Source: Tannerella sp.
Lineage (GTDB): Bacteria > Bacteroidota > Bacteroidia > Bacteroidales > Tannerellaceae
NCBI GenBank assembly: GCA_031288935.1
Contig: JAITQL010000131.1
Location: 1 to 7,593 of the forward strand
Direction of reading: 5' to 3'
Length of the DNA stretch: 7,593 nucleotides
The position numbers and the translations under genes were made by a program. Each line of letters starts with the position of its first letter. The stretch's first letter is position 1. The notes beneath the pieces were generated by a model that saw only the letters and a list, made by a program, of their open reading frames with translations, was not told the origin of the DNA and did not search any database. Shown in pieces: positions 1-6,896 of the stretch.

Positions 1-115
1 GTCCGTTCCAAGCCTGGAGGGTCGTCCGTTCCAAGCCTGGAGGGTCGTCCGTTCCAAGCCTGGAGGGTCGTCCGTTCCAAGCCTGGAGGGTCGCCCGCTT
101 CAAGCCTGGAGGGTC
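1..115. repeat. Tandem array of a 23-bp repeat (5 copies)
   Basis: Five head-to-tail 23-bp units lie at 1-23, 24-46, 47-69, 70-92 and 93-115. The first four are identical. The fifth differs at three unit positions (2, 6 and 8), as expected of a degenerating edge copy. The unit starts GTCCGTTCC and ends TGGAGGGTC, with a small internal dyad TCCA-AGCC-TGGA. There are no spacers, so it is not CRISPR. A 23-bp period is not a multiple of three, and the array lies outside any convincing gene, so it is probably non-coding. The first copy begins at base 1, so the array probably extends to the left. Its function is unknown; copy number could vary between strains. Confidence 0.95.
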
Positions 116-125
116 GTCACCCCTA

Positions 126-146
126 AAATGAAGACGGTCTTCATTT
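126..146 (-). terminator. Hairpin terminator of the metallopeptidase gene
   Basis: A perfect 10-bp inverted repeat, AAATGAAGAC and GTCTTCATTT, is separated by one base (136). As RNA it folds to an 8-bp stem with a 5-base loop. Read on the minus strand it lies 60 bases after the metallopeptidase stop codon, and the distal arm runs into TTTTA, a short U-tract. This fits a factor-independent terminator. The stem is AT-rich rather than GC-rich, so its strength is uncertain. Confidence 0.55.
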
Positions 147-205
147 GAAACGATACATGCCGATGATTATGGATTCAAGGTGTCGGCAATCCTGACGCGG
201 GAGGG

Positions 206-928
206 TTAAAGCATCCGGTATGCCTTCAGCTCGCGGCGCAGGGCAAGCGCCTGTCCGCCGGTGACGCTGTTCAGCAGCTCGTAGAAGCGCTTTCCGTGAT
301 TCATTTCTACCGTATGACAGAGTTCGTGCAAAAGGACGTAGTCGATCAGGTGTTCGGGCAGGAGCATGAGCGAGAGCGACAGATGGATGTGCTGCGTTGC
401 CGAGCAGCTGCCCCAGCGCGACTGCGTGTGACGGATACTCGCGTCTGCATAGCGAAAGCCGTGCTTTTCGGCCAGCATCCGCAGACGCGGCGGGAGCATA
501 CGGCGAGCCTCGTGTCGCAGAGCCTGTTCCACCATCTTCCGCAGGCACTGCTGTACCTCCTCGCGCTGAAAGTCGGTCTTCTCCGGGCAGGCAACGTGCA
601 GCACTCCTTCCTTGAGGGCGGCGTAGAAGTTCGCCCTGTCCGTGCGGAAGATGTGCACCCGGAAGGTATACGTTTGCAGCGCAACGGTCTCGTCCCACCG
701 GGGGCGTACCGGAGAACGGCGCAGCTGCAGGAGCAGTTCCGTCCGTTTCCGGTCGATGAAGTCCATCATAAACTGTTCGTCGCCGTGCAGCGGCATGACG
801 GCGATGACCTGTCCGTTCCCGATCCGCAGCGTGTAACTGTGGCTGCGCGCGTGGCGCCGCAGGACGATCTCGCCCAGCGATTCGTCGTGAACGGTCTTGT
901 CCGTTCCTGTCCCGTTTTTGTTGTCCAT
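206..928 (-). CDS. YgjP/DUF45 family (SprT-like) zinc metallopeptidase
   Basis: This 240-residue protein is a predicted cytoplasmic zinc-dependent metallopeptidase of the YgjP/DUF45 (M48-like) family; its physiological substrate is unknown. What is seen: the family block SRWGSCSATQHIHLSLSL at about residues 170-187, followed by the zinc motif HELCH (H201, E202, H205) and the downstream MNHGKRFY with a likely third ligand, H211. The N-terminal half has the usual basic, beta-rich pattern starting near residue 18 (GEIVLRRHARSHSYTLRI). No signal peptide or membrane segment is apparent. I chose the ATG at 928 because family similarity begins soon after it and AGGAAA lies about 10 bases upstream. 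An in-frame ATG at 1015 would add 29 residues that do not resemble the family. The gene is divergent from ahcY and is likely transcribed alone, with a hairpin after its stop. Confidence 0.88.
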   Translation of the reverse strand: MDNKNGTGTDKTVHDESLGEIVLRRHARSHSYTLRIGNGQVIAVMPLHGDEQFMMDFIDRKRTELLLQLRRSPVRPRWDETVALQTYTFRVHIFRTDRANFYAALKEGVLHVACPEKTDFQREEVQQCLRKMVEQALRHEARRMLPPRLRMLAEKHGFRYADASIRHTQSRWGSCSATQHIHLSLSLMLLPEHLIDYVLLHELCHTVEMNHGKRFYELLNSVTGGQALALRRELKAYRML

Positions 929-1026
929 ATGCTTTATTTCCTGTTCGCGAAGTCGCTTGCAGACGGTTTTCCCCGGCGGGGCGAAGGGGGTTGCCCGATA
1001 AAAGATTCCCGTCATGCGCGATAGGC

Positions 1027-1057
1027 GTTGCAAAGATATTTTTTTTTAATATCTTTG
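1027..1057 (+). promoter_or_regulatory. Bacteroidota-type promoter of ahcY
   Basis: GTTG at 1027-1030 acts as the -33 element, followed by exactly 19 bases and TATCTTTG at 1050-1057, matching TAnnTTTG. Transcription would start near 1064, giving an A-rich leader of about 20 bases before the ATG at 1085. No Shine-Dalgarno sequence is visible, which is normal for the phylum. Confidence 0.75.
1031..1057. promoter_or_regulatory. Inverted repeat carrying divergent -7 boxes
   Basis: CAAAGATATT (1031-1040) and AATATCTTTG (1048-1057) are perfect 10-bp inverted arms around seven T residues. Each arm contains TATCTTTG, the Bacteroidota -7 consensus TAnnTTTG, one facing ahcY and one facing the metallopeptidase gene. 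The minus-strand box (1038-1031) lacks a good TTTG element at the right distance, so that promoter is weaker evidence. The symmetry could also be a regulator site acting on both genes. Confidence 0.55.
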
Positions 1058-1084
1058 TGCCCTCATTCAAATAGAAAAAGAATC

Positions 1085-2503
1085 ATGTCACACTCATTTT
1101 CAGAAGAACTCCCCTGCAAGGTGGGAGATATTATGCTGGCCGAATTCGGACGCAAAGAGATAGAAATAGCAGAACACGAGATGCCGGGACTGATGGCGCT
1201 GCGCAAGAAGTATACGGGTCGCAAGCCATTGCTTGGGGCGCGGATTACGGGTTCGCTGCACATGACGATCCAGACGGCGGTGCTGATCGAGACGCTGAGC
1301 GCACTGGGCGCCGACGTGCGGTGGGCGAGTTGCAACATCTTTTCAACGCAGGATCATGCGGCGGCGGCGATCGCGGTAGAGGGCATTCCGGTGTTTGCCT
1401 GGAAGGGCGAAAGCCTGGAGGAATACTGGTGGTGTACGGATCAGGCGATGCGCTTTCCGGGCGGTGAAGGGCCGAACCTGATCGTGGACGACGGGGGCGA
1501 TGCTTCGCTGTTGTTTCACATGGGTTACAGGGGGGAAAAGGATCCTTCGACACTGAACCGGACGGGACGGACGCGCGAAGAGGAGGTGATCCTGTCTACG
1601 CTGCGCGCCATTCGCGAGGAAGACCCGGAGCGCTGGCACAGGATGCTGGAGGACATGCGCGGGATTTCGGAGGAAACGACGACCGGCGTGCACCGCCTGT
1701 ACCAGATGATGGAGCGCGGCGAGCTGCTGGTTCCTGCCATCAACGTGAACGATTCCGTAACCAAGTCGAAGTTCGACAACCTGTACGGCTGCCGCGAGTC
1801 GCTTGCGGACGGGATCAAGCGCGCTACGGACGTGATGATTGCCGGAAAGGTGGTTGTGGTGGCCGGCTACGGCGACGTGGGGAAGGGCTGCGCCCATTCC
1901 ATGCGGTCGTACGGGGCGCGGGTGATCGTGACCGAGATTGATCCCATATGCGCGTTGCAGGCGGCCATGGAGGGGTTTGAAGTGACGGTGATGGAGAAGG
2001 CGGTGAAGGAGGGCAACATCTTCGTGACCACCACGGGCAACTGCGACATCCTGACCATCGGCCACATGCAGGCCATGCGCGACCAGGCGATCGTGTGCAA
2101 CATCGGGCATTTCGACAACGAGGTGCAGGTGGACAAGCTGACGTCTTTTCCCGGTATCCGGCACGACAACATCAAGCCGCAGGTAGACAAGTACACGTTT
2201 CCGGACGGCCACTCGATCTTCCTGCTGGCGGAGGGGCGTCTGGTGAATCTGGGCTGTGCAACGGGGCATCCGTCGTTCGTGATGAGCAACTCGTTTACGA
2301 ACCAGACGCTGGCGCAGATCGACCTGTGGCAGAACGACTATCCGGTGGGCGTGTACCGCCTGCCCAAGCAGCTGGACGAGGAGGTGGCGCGCCTGCACCT
2401 GGAACGCATCGGCGTACAGCTGACGAAGCTGACGCGGGAACAGGCGGATTACATCGGCGTGCCGGTGGAAGGCCCCTACAAGGCGGATCATTACCGGTAC
2501 TGA
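1085..2503 (+). CDS. ahcY: Adenosylhomocysteinase (S-adenosylhomocysteine hydrolase)
   Basis: AhcY reversibly hydrolyses S-adenosylhomocysteine to homocysteine and adenosine in the cytoplasm, using bound NAD. It removes the inhibitory product of methyltransferases and feeds the methionine cycle. The 472-residue length is normal for bacterial enzymes. What is seen: signature [16 protein letters not shown] (82-97); catalytic and substrate residues at D135, E196, K227, D231 and H342; the NAD-binding GYGDVGKG (261-268); and the C-terminal K466 and Y470 (YKADHYRY), which reach the NAD of a neighbouring subunit in the tetramer. The roughly 40-residue insert common in bacterial and plant forms is present at about 145-185. 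The start at ATG 1085 fits the promoter at 1027-1057 and places family similarity at residue 11. All key residues are intact. It has its own promoter, but the next operon is predicted to make homocysteine too. Confidence 0.98.
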   Translation: MSHSFSEELPCKVGDIMLAEFGRKEIEIAEHEMPGLMALRKKYTGRKPLLGARITGSLHMTIQTAVLIETLSALGADVRWASCNIFSTQDHAAAAIAVEGIPVFAWKGESLEEYWWCTDQAMRFPGGEGPNLIVDDGGDASLLFHMGYRGEKDPSTLNRTGRTREEEVILSTLRAIREEDPERWHRMLEDMRGISEETTTGVHRLYQMMERGELLVPAINVNDSVTKSKFDNLYGCRESLADGIKRATDVMIAGKVVVVAGYGDVGKGCAHSMRSYGARVIVTEIDPICALQAAMEGFEVTVMEKAVKEGNIFVTTTGNCDILTIGHMQAMRDQAIVCNIGHFDNEVQVDKLTSFPGIRHDNIKPQVDKYTFPDGHSIFLLAEGRLVNLGCATGHPSFVMSNSFTNQTLAQIDLWQNDYPVGVYRLPKQLDEEVARLHLERIGVQLTKLTREQADYIGVPVEGPYKADHYRY

Positions 2504-2549
2504 AGCCGGCGGCGGCAGGGGTGGCGGCGTAACGGCGGGGGAGGCAAAC

Positions 2550-2567
2550 ATACCCTGCACAGGGTAT
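2550..2567. promoter_or_regulatory. Dyad next to the sulfur-operon promoter (operator or terminator)
   Basis: ATACCCTGCACAGGGTAT has perfect 8-bp arms around CA. It lies 46 bases after the ahcY stop and its last base is the first T of the -33 TTTG of the next promoter. That position suits an operator for a dimeric regulator of the operon. As RNA it would form a 7-bp stem with a GCAC loop followed only by TTTG, so a role as the ahcY terminator is possible but weak. No regulator gene is in the window. Confidence 0.55.
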
Positions 2568-2597
2568 TTGCGGAGAAGACAGGTCTGCCTATATTTG
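2567..2597 (+). promoter_or_regulatory. Bacteroidota-type promoter of the sulfur operon
   Basis: TTTG (2567-2570), 19 bases, then TATATTTG (2590-2597) is a full match to the Bacteroidota consensus and has the same spacing as the ahcY promoter. Transcription would begin near 2604, giving an A-rich leader of about 23 bases before the ATG at 2627. No other promoter of this type was seen between here and 7291, so all five genes are likely driven from it. Confidence 0.8.
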
Positions 2598-2626
2598 CGG
2601 CCTGATTTAAAACAAAAAAACCGTAT

Positions 2627-3481
2627 ATGCTTGCCACTGCCGCTTATCAAAACAAGTTTTGCGCAACGGTCTCGCCCGGACGGGACGGCGGAGAAGAAAG
2701 AACGCCGTCCGTTGTCGGGTTAAAGGCCGGAAACAGCATTCACATCAGCAATTTGAATGTGAGTATCCAAACCCGTCCCATCCTGAAAGACGTCTGTCTG
2801 GAAATACCCGATCGCAGGATCACGTGCATCATCGGGCCTTCGGGATGCGGGAAGTCGACGCTGCTGAGAACCATCAACCGCCTGATAGACGATCAGGAGG
2901 ATGTGAAAGTGGAAGGCCGGATCGTCGTCGACGGCGAGGATCTGTACGACCGGAAAACGGAGATTACGCACATCCGCAAGAAACTGGGCTTGCTGTCGCA
3001 GCGGCCGACGCCGCTGCCGATGTCGATCTTCGACAATATCACCTTCGGATGTAAAATACACGGAATACGGAAGAAGAAACGGCTGACGGAAACCGTGGAG
3101 GCGACCCTGCGCGCCGCCGGACTGTGGGAAGAGGTCAAAGACCGCCTCCACGCGCCTGCCTCCAGCCTTTCGACGGGGCAACAGCAGCGGCTGTGCCTGG
3201 CGCGGGGGCTGGCAATCGAACCGCAGTTCATCCTTGCCGACGAGGCCACGTCGGCGCTGGATCCGGTTTCGAGCCGGCACATCGAGGATTTGTTTGTCAA
3301 ACTCAAGGAGCGCTACGGAATCGTTCTTGTGACGCATACCTTGCGACAGGCGTTGCGCATCGCCGACTACGTCGTATTTATCTACCTGGGTGAAATCATC
3401 GAGACAGGCCCCGCGCAGACACTGTTCAATCACCCGAAGCACGAACTGACGAAGCAGTATCTGTCAGGCGTGTTCAGCTAA
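2627..3481 (+). CDS. PstB-like ABC transporter ATP-binding protein
   Basis: This 284-residue protein is the ATP-hydrolysing subunit of an import-type ABC transporter, most like the phosphate importer subunit PstB. What is seen: Walker A GPSGCGKS (70-77), a PstB-style Q-loop region SQRPTPLPMSIFDNITFG (124-141), signature LSTGQQQR (181-188), Walker B with catalytic glutamate ILADE (202-206), D-loop SALD and H-loop H237. Two departures from PstB are LSTGQ in place of LSGGQ and ADEATSALD in place of DEPTSALD. About 35 extra N-terminal residues precede the domain; no internal ATG or GTG offers a shorter start, and the promoter lies just upstream. No permease or binding-protein gene is adjacent, so the substrate is unknown. 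As first gene of a sulfite-reduction operon, 15 bases before sir, it may serve sulfate or another sulfur oxyanion; this is inference from context. The ATPase call itself is firm. Confidence 0.9.
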   Translation: MLATAAYQNKFCATVSPGRDGGEERTPSVVGLKAGNSIHISNLNVSIQTRPILKDVCLEIPDRRITCIIGPSGCGKSTLLRTINRLIDDQEDVKVEGRIVVDGEDLYDRKTEITHIRKKLGLLSQRPTPLPMSIFDNITFGCKIHGIRKKKRLTETVEATLRAAGLWEEVKDRLHAPASSLSTGQQQRLCLARGLAIEPQFILADEATSALDPVSSRHIEDLFVKLKERYGIVLVTHTLRQALRIADYVVFIYLGEIIETGPAQTLFNHPKHELTKQYLSGVFS

Positions 3482-3496
3482 AAAACGCATTGCATC

Positions 3497-5875
3497 ATGT
3501 ACAAGTTACCGGATACATTGACTGAAGATATAGCCAGACTGGGAACGCTGGCAAAGGGTTATCGGGAAGGAACGGTGGAAACCGTCCAGTTCAAGGCCTT
3601 CCGTGTACCGATGGGTATTTACGAACAGCGGAAGGACGGGGTCTACATGGTTCGCATCCGCGCCACAGGGGGCGTGATCCGTCCCGACCAGCTGCTGGAG
3701 GTCATCACGATCGCCCTGAGACACCGCTCCGATTTACTGCACATCACGACCCGTCAGGAAATACAGATACAGAACCTGTCGCTGGAAGAAGTGGAACCGG
3801 TGTTGCAGGAATTGCAGCAGGCAGGTCTGAGTTCCAAAGGCGGCGGGGGGAACACGGTGCGCAACATACTGGTTTCGCCCGACAGCGGTACGGGAGAGCG
3901 GGAGGTGTTTGACACGACGCCCTGTGCGATGGCCTTGACAAGCAAGCTGATTGCGGAACCGGACTCGTATCTGTTGCCGAGGAAGATGAAGATCGCCTTC
4001 TCGTCCGACGACAGCGAGGCGGATTATGCCGCCATCAACGACCTGGGTCTGGTGGCGAAGATACGGGACGGACAGCGGGGATTCAAGGTATACGTCGGCG
4101 GTGGAGGCGGTTCGCAGCCAACGGTCGGCTGGGAATGGTTCGACTTTATTCCCGAAGGCGAGCTTTACGTCGTCGCCGAAGCGCTGAAAAGGATGTTTTC
4201 GGAACAGGGTAACCGGAAAAACAAACACAAGGCGCGCATCCGTTACATTTTCTACAAGTACGGCGCGGAAGAAACCCTGCGCCTGCTACGCGCATATTAC
4301 GGGGAAGCGAAAAGAACGGCGCCTCCGTATGTTCCCGACATCCGTCCGCGGACAACAGGGGCAGTCACGCCGCCTTACGCCGCTCCGCAGGATCTCGCCC
4401 CCGCCCCCGGCTATGAAGCGTGGAGCAAACGGTATGTCTTCGCACAGAAGCAGACCGGATTCCATCGCGTCATTCTTCCGTTTGTGCTCGGAAATTTCCC
4501 GCTGACGGATGCCGCATGGCTGGAAAACGTGCGGAAACTGCTGCTCTTCGCGTCCCTGTTCGGCAAGGACACCCTGCGTTTCACCACCACGCAGAACATC
4601 CAGCTACGCCACATTCCGTCCGAAGCGCTGCCGGAACTGTACGCCCTTGTCCGCAAGGTCGTGCCCGATGCAACGGCGCCGCTATTGGCCAATAACATCG
4701 TCTCCTGTACGGGGGCGGACACTTGCCGCCTGGGTATTACACTATCCAAAGGCTTGGCGGCGGCCGTCCGTCGCGAACTGCTCCGGGCATCGTTGCCGGA
4801 TATGGACCGGCTGGCCGACGCACGGATACATATTGCAGGCTGTCCCAATTCCTGCGGCCAACAGCTGTGGGCAGACATCGGCTTTGCCGGCAAGGCGCTC
4901 CATAACGACCGCGTCTACCCGGGCTATCAGGTGTACCTGGCGGCCAACCGCAGCGACCGCCCCCGTCTGGCAACGCCGGTCGGAAACATCAGTGCGCGCG
5001 ATATTCCAAAATTTGTCGTCCGCCTGCTGAAATCTTACCTGGAAACGGCGGCCGGTTATCCGTCGCTGACAGCGTATCTCGAAACGGACGGTCAGCGCCG
5101 CGCCGTCGAACTGTTGTCGGAATACAGGGAAGTCCCGGCTTTCGACGACGACAAGAACTATTATTTCGACTGGGGCGCCGATTCGGTATTCAGCATCGTC
5201 AACCGCGGTGCACCGGAATGTTCCGCCGGATTGTTCGACATGATCGAACTTGACTTGAACCATATCCAGGCGCACCGGAAAACAATCGGGACGGAAACGG
5301 AGCCGGAGAAAGTCAATGCGCTGCTGTACGAAATACTGTATTCCTCCGCAAGAATGCTGCTTGTGACACGCGGCGCGGAGCCTAAAACCGTAGCCGACAC
5401 GTTCGACCTGTTCCTGCATCACTTCATCGACGCAGGTCTGGTAGAAGAGACCTTCCGTTCGCTGGTCGAAACAGCCGGTCGCCAACCGTCGGAAGACTTC
5501 CTTCCGCACAGGGAAGCGATTTATGCCCTGGCGGATGCCGTCATCGCACTGTACCGGCACATGGACGATTCGTTACAGTTCAAGAACGTCCGGTCGCAAC
5601 CGTCTTCCGGGGCAACGGCAACGGAAGAGAAACCGGCAGCGACGGTCGGGGAATATGTGCGCAAAGACTTGCGGGGGATCGCATGTCCGATGAATTTCGT
5701 GCATGCCAAGATTCAGCTGTCGACCATGAAGCCGGGTGAAGTGCTGGAAATCCTGCTGGACGACGGGGCGCCAATCGCCAACGTGCCTGCATCCGTCCGT
5801 AACGAAGGGCATCAGGTGCTGGAACAAATATCCATTGAGAATTATTGGAAAGTAGTAATTAAAAAGAAACTATGA
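3497..5875 (+). CDS. Siroheme sulfite reductase fused to a C-terminal TusA-like domain
   Basis: The predicted function is six-electron reduction of sulfite to sulfide in the cytoplasm. Residues about 1-520 form a complete nitrite/sulfite reductase unit with two ferredoxin-like half-domains (TTRQEIQIQNL at 84-94, TTTQNIQLRHI at 363-373). The [4Fe-4S]-siroheme cysteines are C404 and C410 (C-x5-C) and C449 and C453 (C-x3-C). Residues about 540-700 are a mostly helical region I cannot assign firmly; it contains RGAPECSAGLFDMIE (570-584, C575) and a weakly HEPN-like helical stretch. Residues about 720-792 look like TusA/SirA: DLRGIACPMNF with C730 in the CPxP position (here CPMN), then GEVLEILLDD and a basic C-terminus. 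At 792 residues it is longer than ordinary reductases of this family. Sulfite rather than nitrite is inferred from the sulfur-carrier genes that follow. Its stop overlaps the next start by four bases (ATGA). The electron donor is not evident. Confidence 0.9.
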   Translation: MYKLPDTLTEDIARLGTLAKGYREGTVETVQFKAFRVPMGIYEQRKDGVYMVRIRATGGVIRPDQLLEVITIALRHRSDLLHITTRQEIQIQNLSLEEVEPVLQELQQAGLSSKGGGGNTVRNILVSPDSGTGEREVFDTTPCAMALTSKLIAEPDSYLLPRKMKIAFSSDDSEADYAAINDLGLVAKIRDGQRGFKVYVGGGGGSQPTVGWEWFDFIPEGELYVVAEALKRMFSEQGNRKNKHKARIRYIFYKYGAEETLRLLRAYYGEAKRTAPPYVPDIRPRTTGAVTPPYAAPQDLAPAPGYEAWSKRYVFAQKQTGFHRVILPFVLGNFPLTDAAWLENVRKLLLFASLFGKDTLRFTTTQNIQLRHIPSEALPELYALVRKVVPDATAPLLANNIVSCTGADTCRLGITLSKGLAAAVRRELLRASLPDMDRLADARIHIAGCPNSCGQQLWADIGFAGKALHNDRVYPGYQVYLAANRSDRPRLATPVGNISARDIPKFVVRLLKSYLETAAGYPSLTAYLETDGQRRAVELLSEYREVPAFDDDKNYYFDWGADSVFSIVNRGAPECSAGLFDMIELDLNHIQAHRKTIGTETEPEKVNALLYEILYSSARMLLVTRGAEPKTVADTFDLFLHHFIDAGLVEETFRSLVETAGRQPSEDFLPHREAIYALADAVIALYRHMDDSLQFKNVRSQPSSGATATEEKPAATVGEYVRKDLRGIACPMNFVHAKIQLSTMKPGEVLEILLDDGAPIANVPASVRNEGHQVLEQISIENYWKVVIKKKL

Positions 5876-6084
5876 GTCAGATTAAAGTGAATGAGGAAGC
5901 GCTGGAAGTACAACTTCCGCTTTCCCTGTCGGAGTTGATTGCTTTACGGGAAATCTTTCAGCCGGAAATGGTATCCGTGCAAATCAACGGAGAGTTTATT
6001 GAGCGTGAGCAATTCGACGAAACGGTCATTCAAGCGGGTGACGAAGTCGATTTCCTGTATTTCATGGGAGGCGGCGGACGATGA
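5872..6084 (+). CDS. hcyS: ThiS/MoaD-like sulfur carrier protein with C-terminal GGGGR
   Basis: This 70-residue ubiquitin-fold sulfur carrier would be adenylated at its C-terminal glycine and converted to a thiocarboxylate that donates sulfide. What is seen: the size and beta-grasp pattern of ThiS/MoaD proteins, a VQINGEFI segment (36-43), AGDEVDFLYFMGG near the end, and glycines 66-69 followed by R70. ThiS and MoaD end in free Gly-Gly, so the extra Arg means the protein must be trimmed first, as known for Wolinella HcyS (C-terminal Ala) and Pseudomonas QbsE. A JAMM protease suited to this is two genes downstream. The gene overlaps sir and the E1-like gene by four bases each (ATGA), suggesting coupled translation. 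The symbol rests on gene context; a thiamine-type ThiS is less likely because no thi genes are present. Confidence 0.88.
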   Translation: MSQIKVNEEALEVQLPLSLSELIALREIFQPEMVSVQINGEFIEREQFDETVIQAGDEVDFLYFMGGGGR

Positions 6085-6896
6085 TGGATTTTACAGCCGA
6101 ACAAATCGAACGCTACAGCCGCCACATTTTGCTGCAGGACATCGGCGTGGAAGGCCAGGAGAAGATACTCAACGGGAAGGTGCTGGTGATCGGCGCCGGC
6201 GGGCTGGGCGCCCCGATCCTGCTCTACCTGGCGGCGGCCGGCGTGGGGACACTGGGTGTCATAGACGGCGACGTCGTCGACTTGAGCAACCTCCAGCGCC
6301 AGGTGATTCATTTCACGCCCGACGTGGGCAAGGCCAAAGTCCTGTCGGCAAAGGAAAAAATCAATCAAATCAATCCGGACGTGAAAGTCAATGCGTATCA
6401 CGGGCTTTTCAATGCCGAAAATGCGTTCGACCTCATCAGGGATTACGATTTTATTGTGGACGGGACGGATAACTTTCCCGTGAAGTTCCTGATCAACGAC
6501 GCCTGCGTATTGCTGGGCAAACCGTTTTCGCACGGGGGTATCCTGCGATTCAACGGGCAGACGCTGACGCACCTTCCGGGTACGGCCTGCTACCGGTGCG
6601 CGTTTCACAGTCCGCCGCCGCCCAACGCCGTGCCGACGTGTTCGCAGGCCGGCGTGCTGGGCGCCATCGCCGGCATGCTCGGCACCGTTCAGGCGGCCGA
6701 AGCGCTCAAATACCTGACGGGCGTGGGCGACTTGCTGACAAACCGCCTCCTCGCCTTCGATGCAAAGGCAATGACGTTTCGGACGGCAAAGCTGAAGCGG
6801 AACGCGAAGTGTCCCGTATGCGGCGAACATCCCGTCATACACGAATTGGTGGAAGCCGAACAGGCCGTATGTGAACTGAAAAAGAAACAGCCGTGA
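6081..6896 (+). CDS. hcyF: E1-like ThiF/MoeB/HesA family adenylyltransferase
   Basis: This 271-residue cytoplasmic enzyme uses ATP to adenylate the C-terminal glycine of a ubiquitin-like sulfur carrier, here presumably the product of the overlapping upstream gene. What is seen: the opening ERYSRHILLQDIG typical of MoeB/ThiF, nucleotide-binding GAGGLGAP (38-45), D62, R73 in NLQRQ, DGTDNF (127-132), a zinc site of two CxxC pairs (C170/C173 and C244/C247), and C187 in PTCSQAG at the usual cysteine position. There is no rhodanese domain, in keeping with sulfide from Sir as the sulfur source. The start ATG at 6081 overlaps the previous stop; a second ATG at 6084 would shorten the protein by one residue. 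Family membership is certain; HcyF rather than ThiF or MoeB is inferred from the operon. Confidence 0.93.
   Translation: MMDFTAEQIERYSRHILLQDIGVEGQEKILNGKVLVIGAGGLGAPILLYLAAAGVGTLGVIDGDVVDLSNLQRQVIHFTPDVGKAKVLSAKEKINQINPDVKVNAYHGLFNAENAFDLIRDYDFIVDGTDNFPVKFLINDACVLLGKPFSHGGILRFNGQTLTHLPGTACYRCAFHSPPPPNAVPTCSQAGVLGAIAGMLGTVQAAEALKYLTGVGDLLTNRLLAFDAKAMTFRTAKLKRNAKCPVCGEHPVIHELVEAEQAVCELKKKQP

Noticed and set aside
1..115. CRISPR array
   Set aside because: The copies are directly adjacent with no spacers, and the unit is too short.
296..1024. Plus-strand open frame opposite the metallopeptidase gene
   Set aside because: The minus-strand frame carries HELCH and the other family motifs; the plus-strand protein has no recognisable feature.
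2504..2545. G-rich stretch after ahcY as a G-quadruplex
   Set aside because: Most G runs are only two bases long, so a stable three-tier quadruplex is not supported.
1343..2650. Long open frame on the minus strand opposite ahcY
   Set aside because: It is a compositional shadow of ahcY. Its protein resembles no family, whereas the plus-strand protein has every AhcY motif.
3497..5059. Nitrite reductase instead of sulfite reductase
   Set aside because: The cysteine motifs are shared by both families, but the TusA-like domain and the sulfur-carrier genes in the same operon favour sulfite.
4742..5560. Long minus-strand open frame inside the sulfite reductase gene
   Set aside because: It lies wholly opposite a well-supported coding region and has low-complexity, basic composition typical of a shadow.
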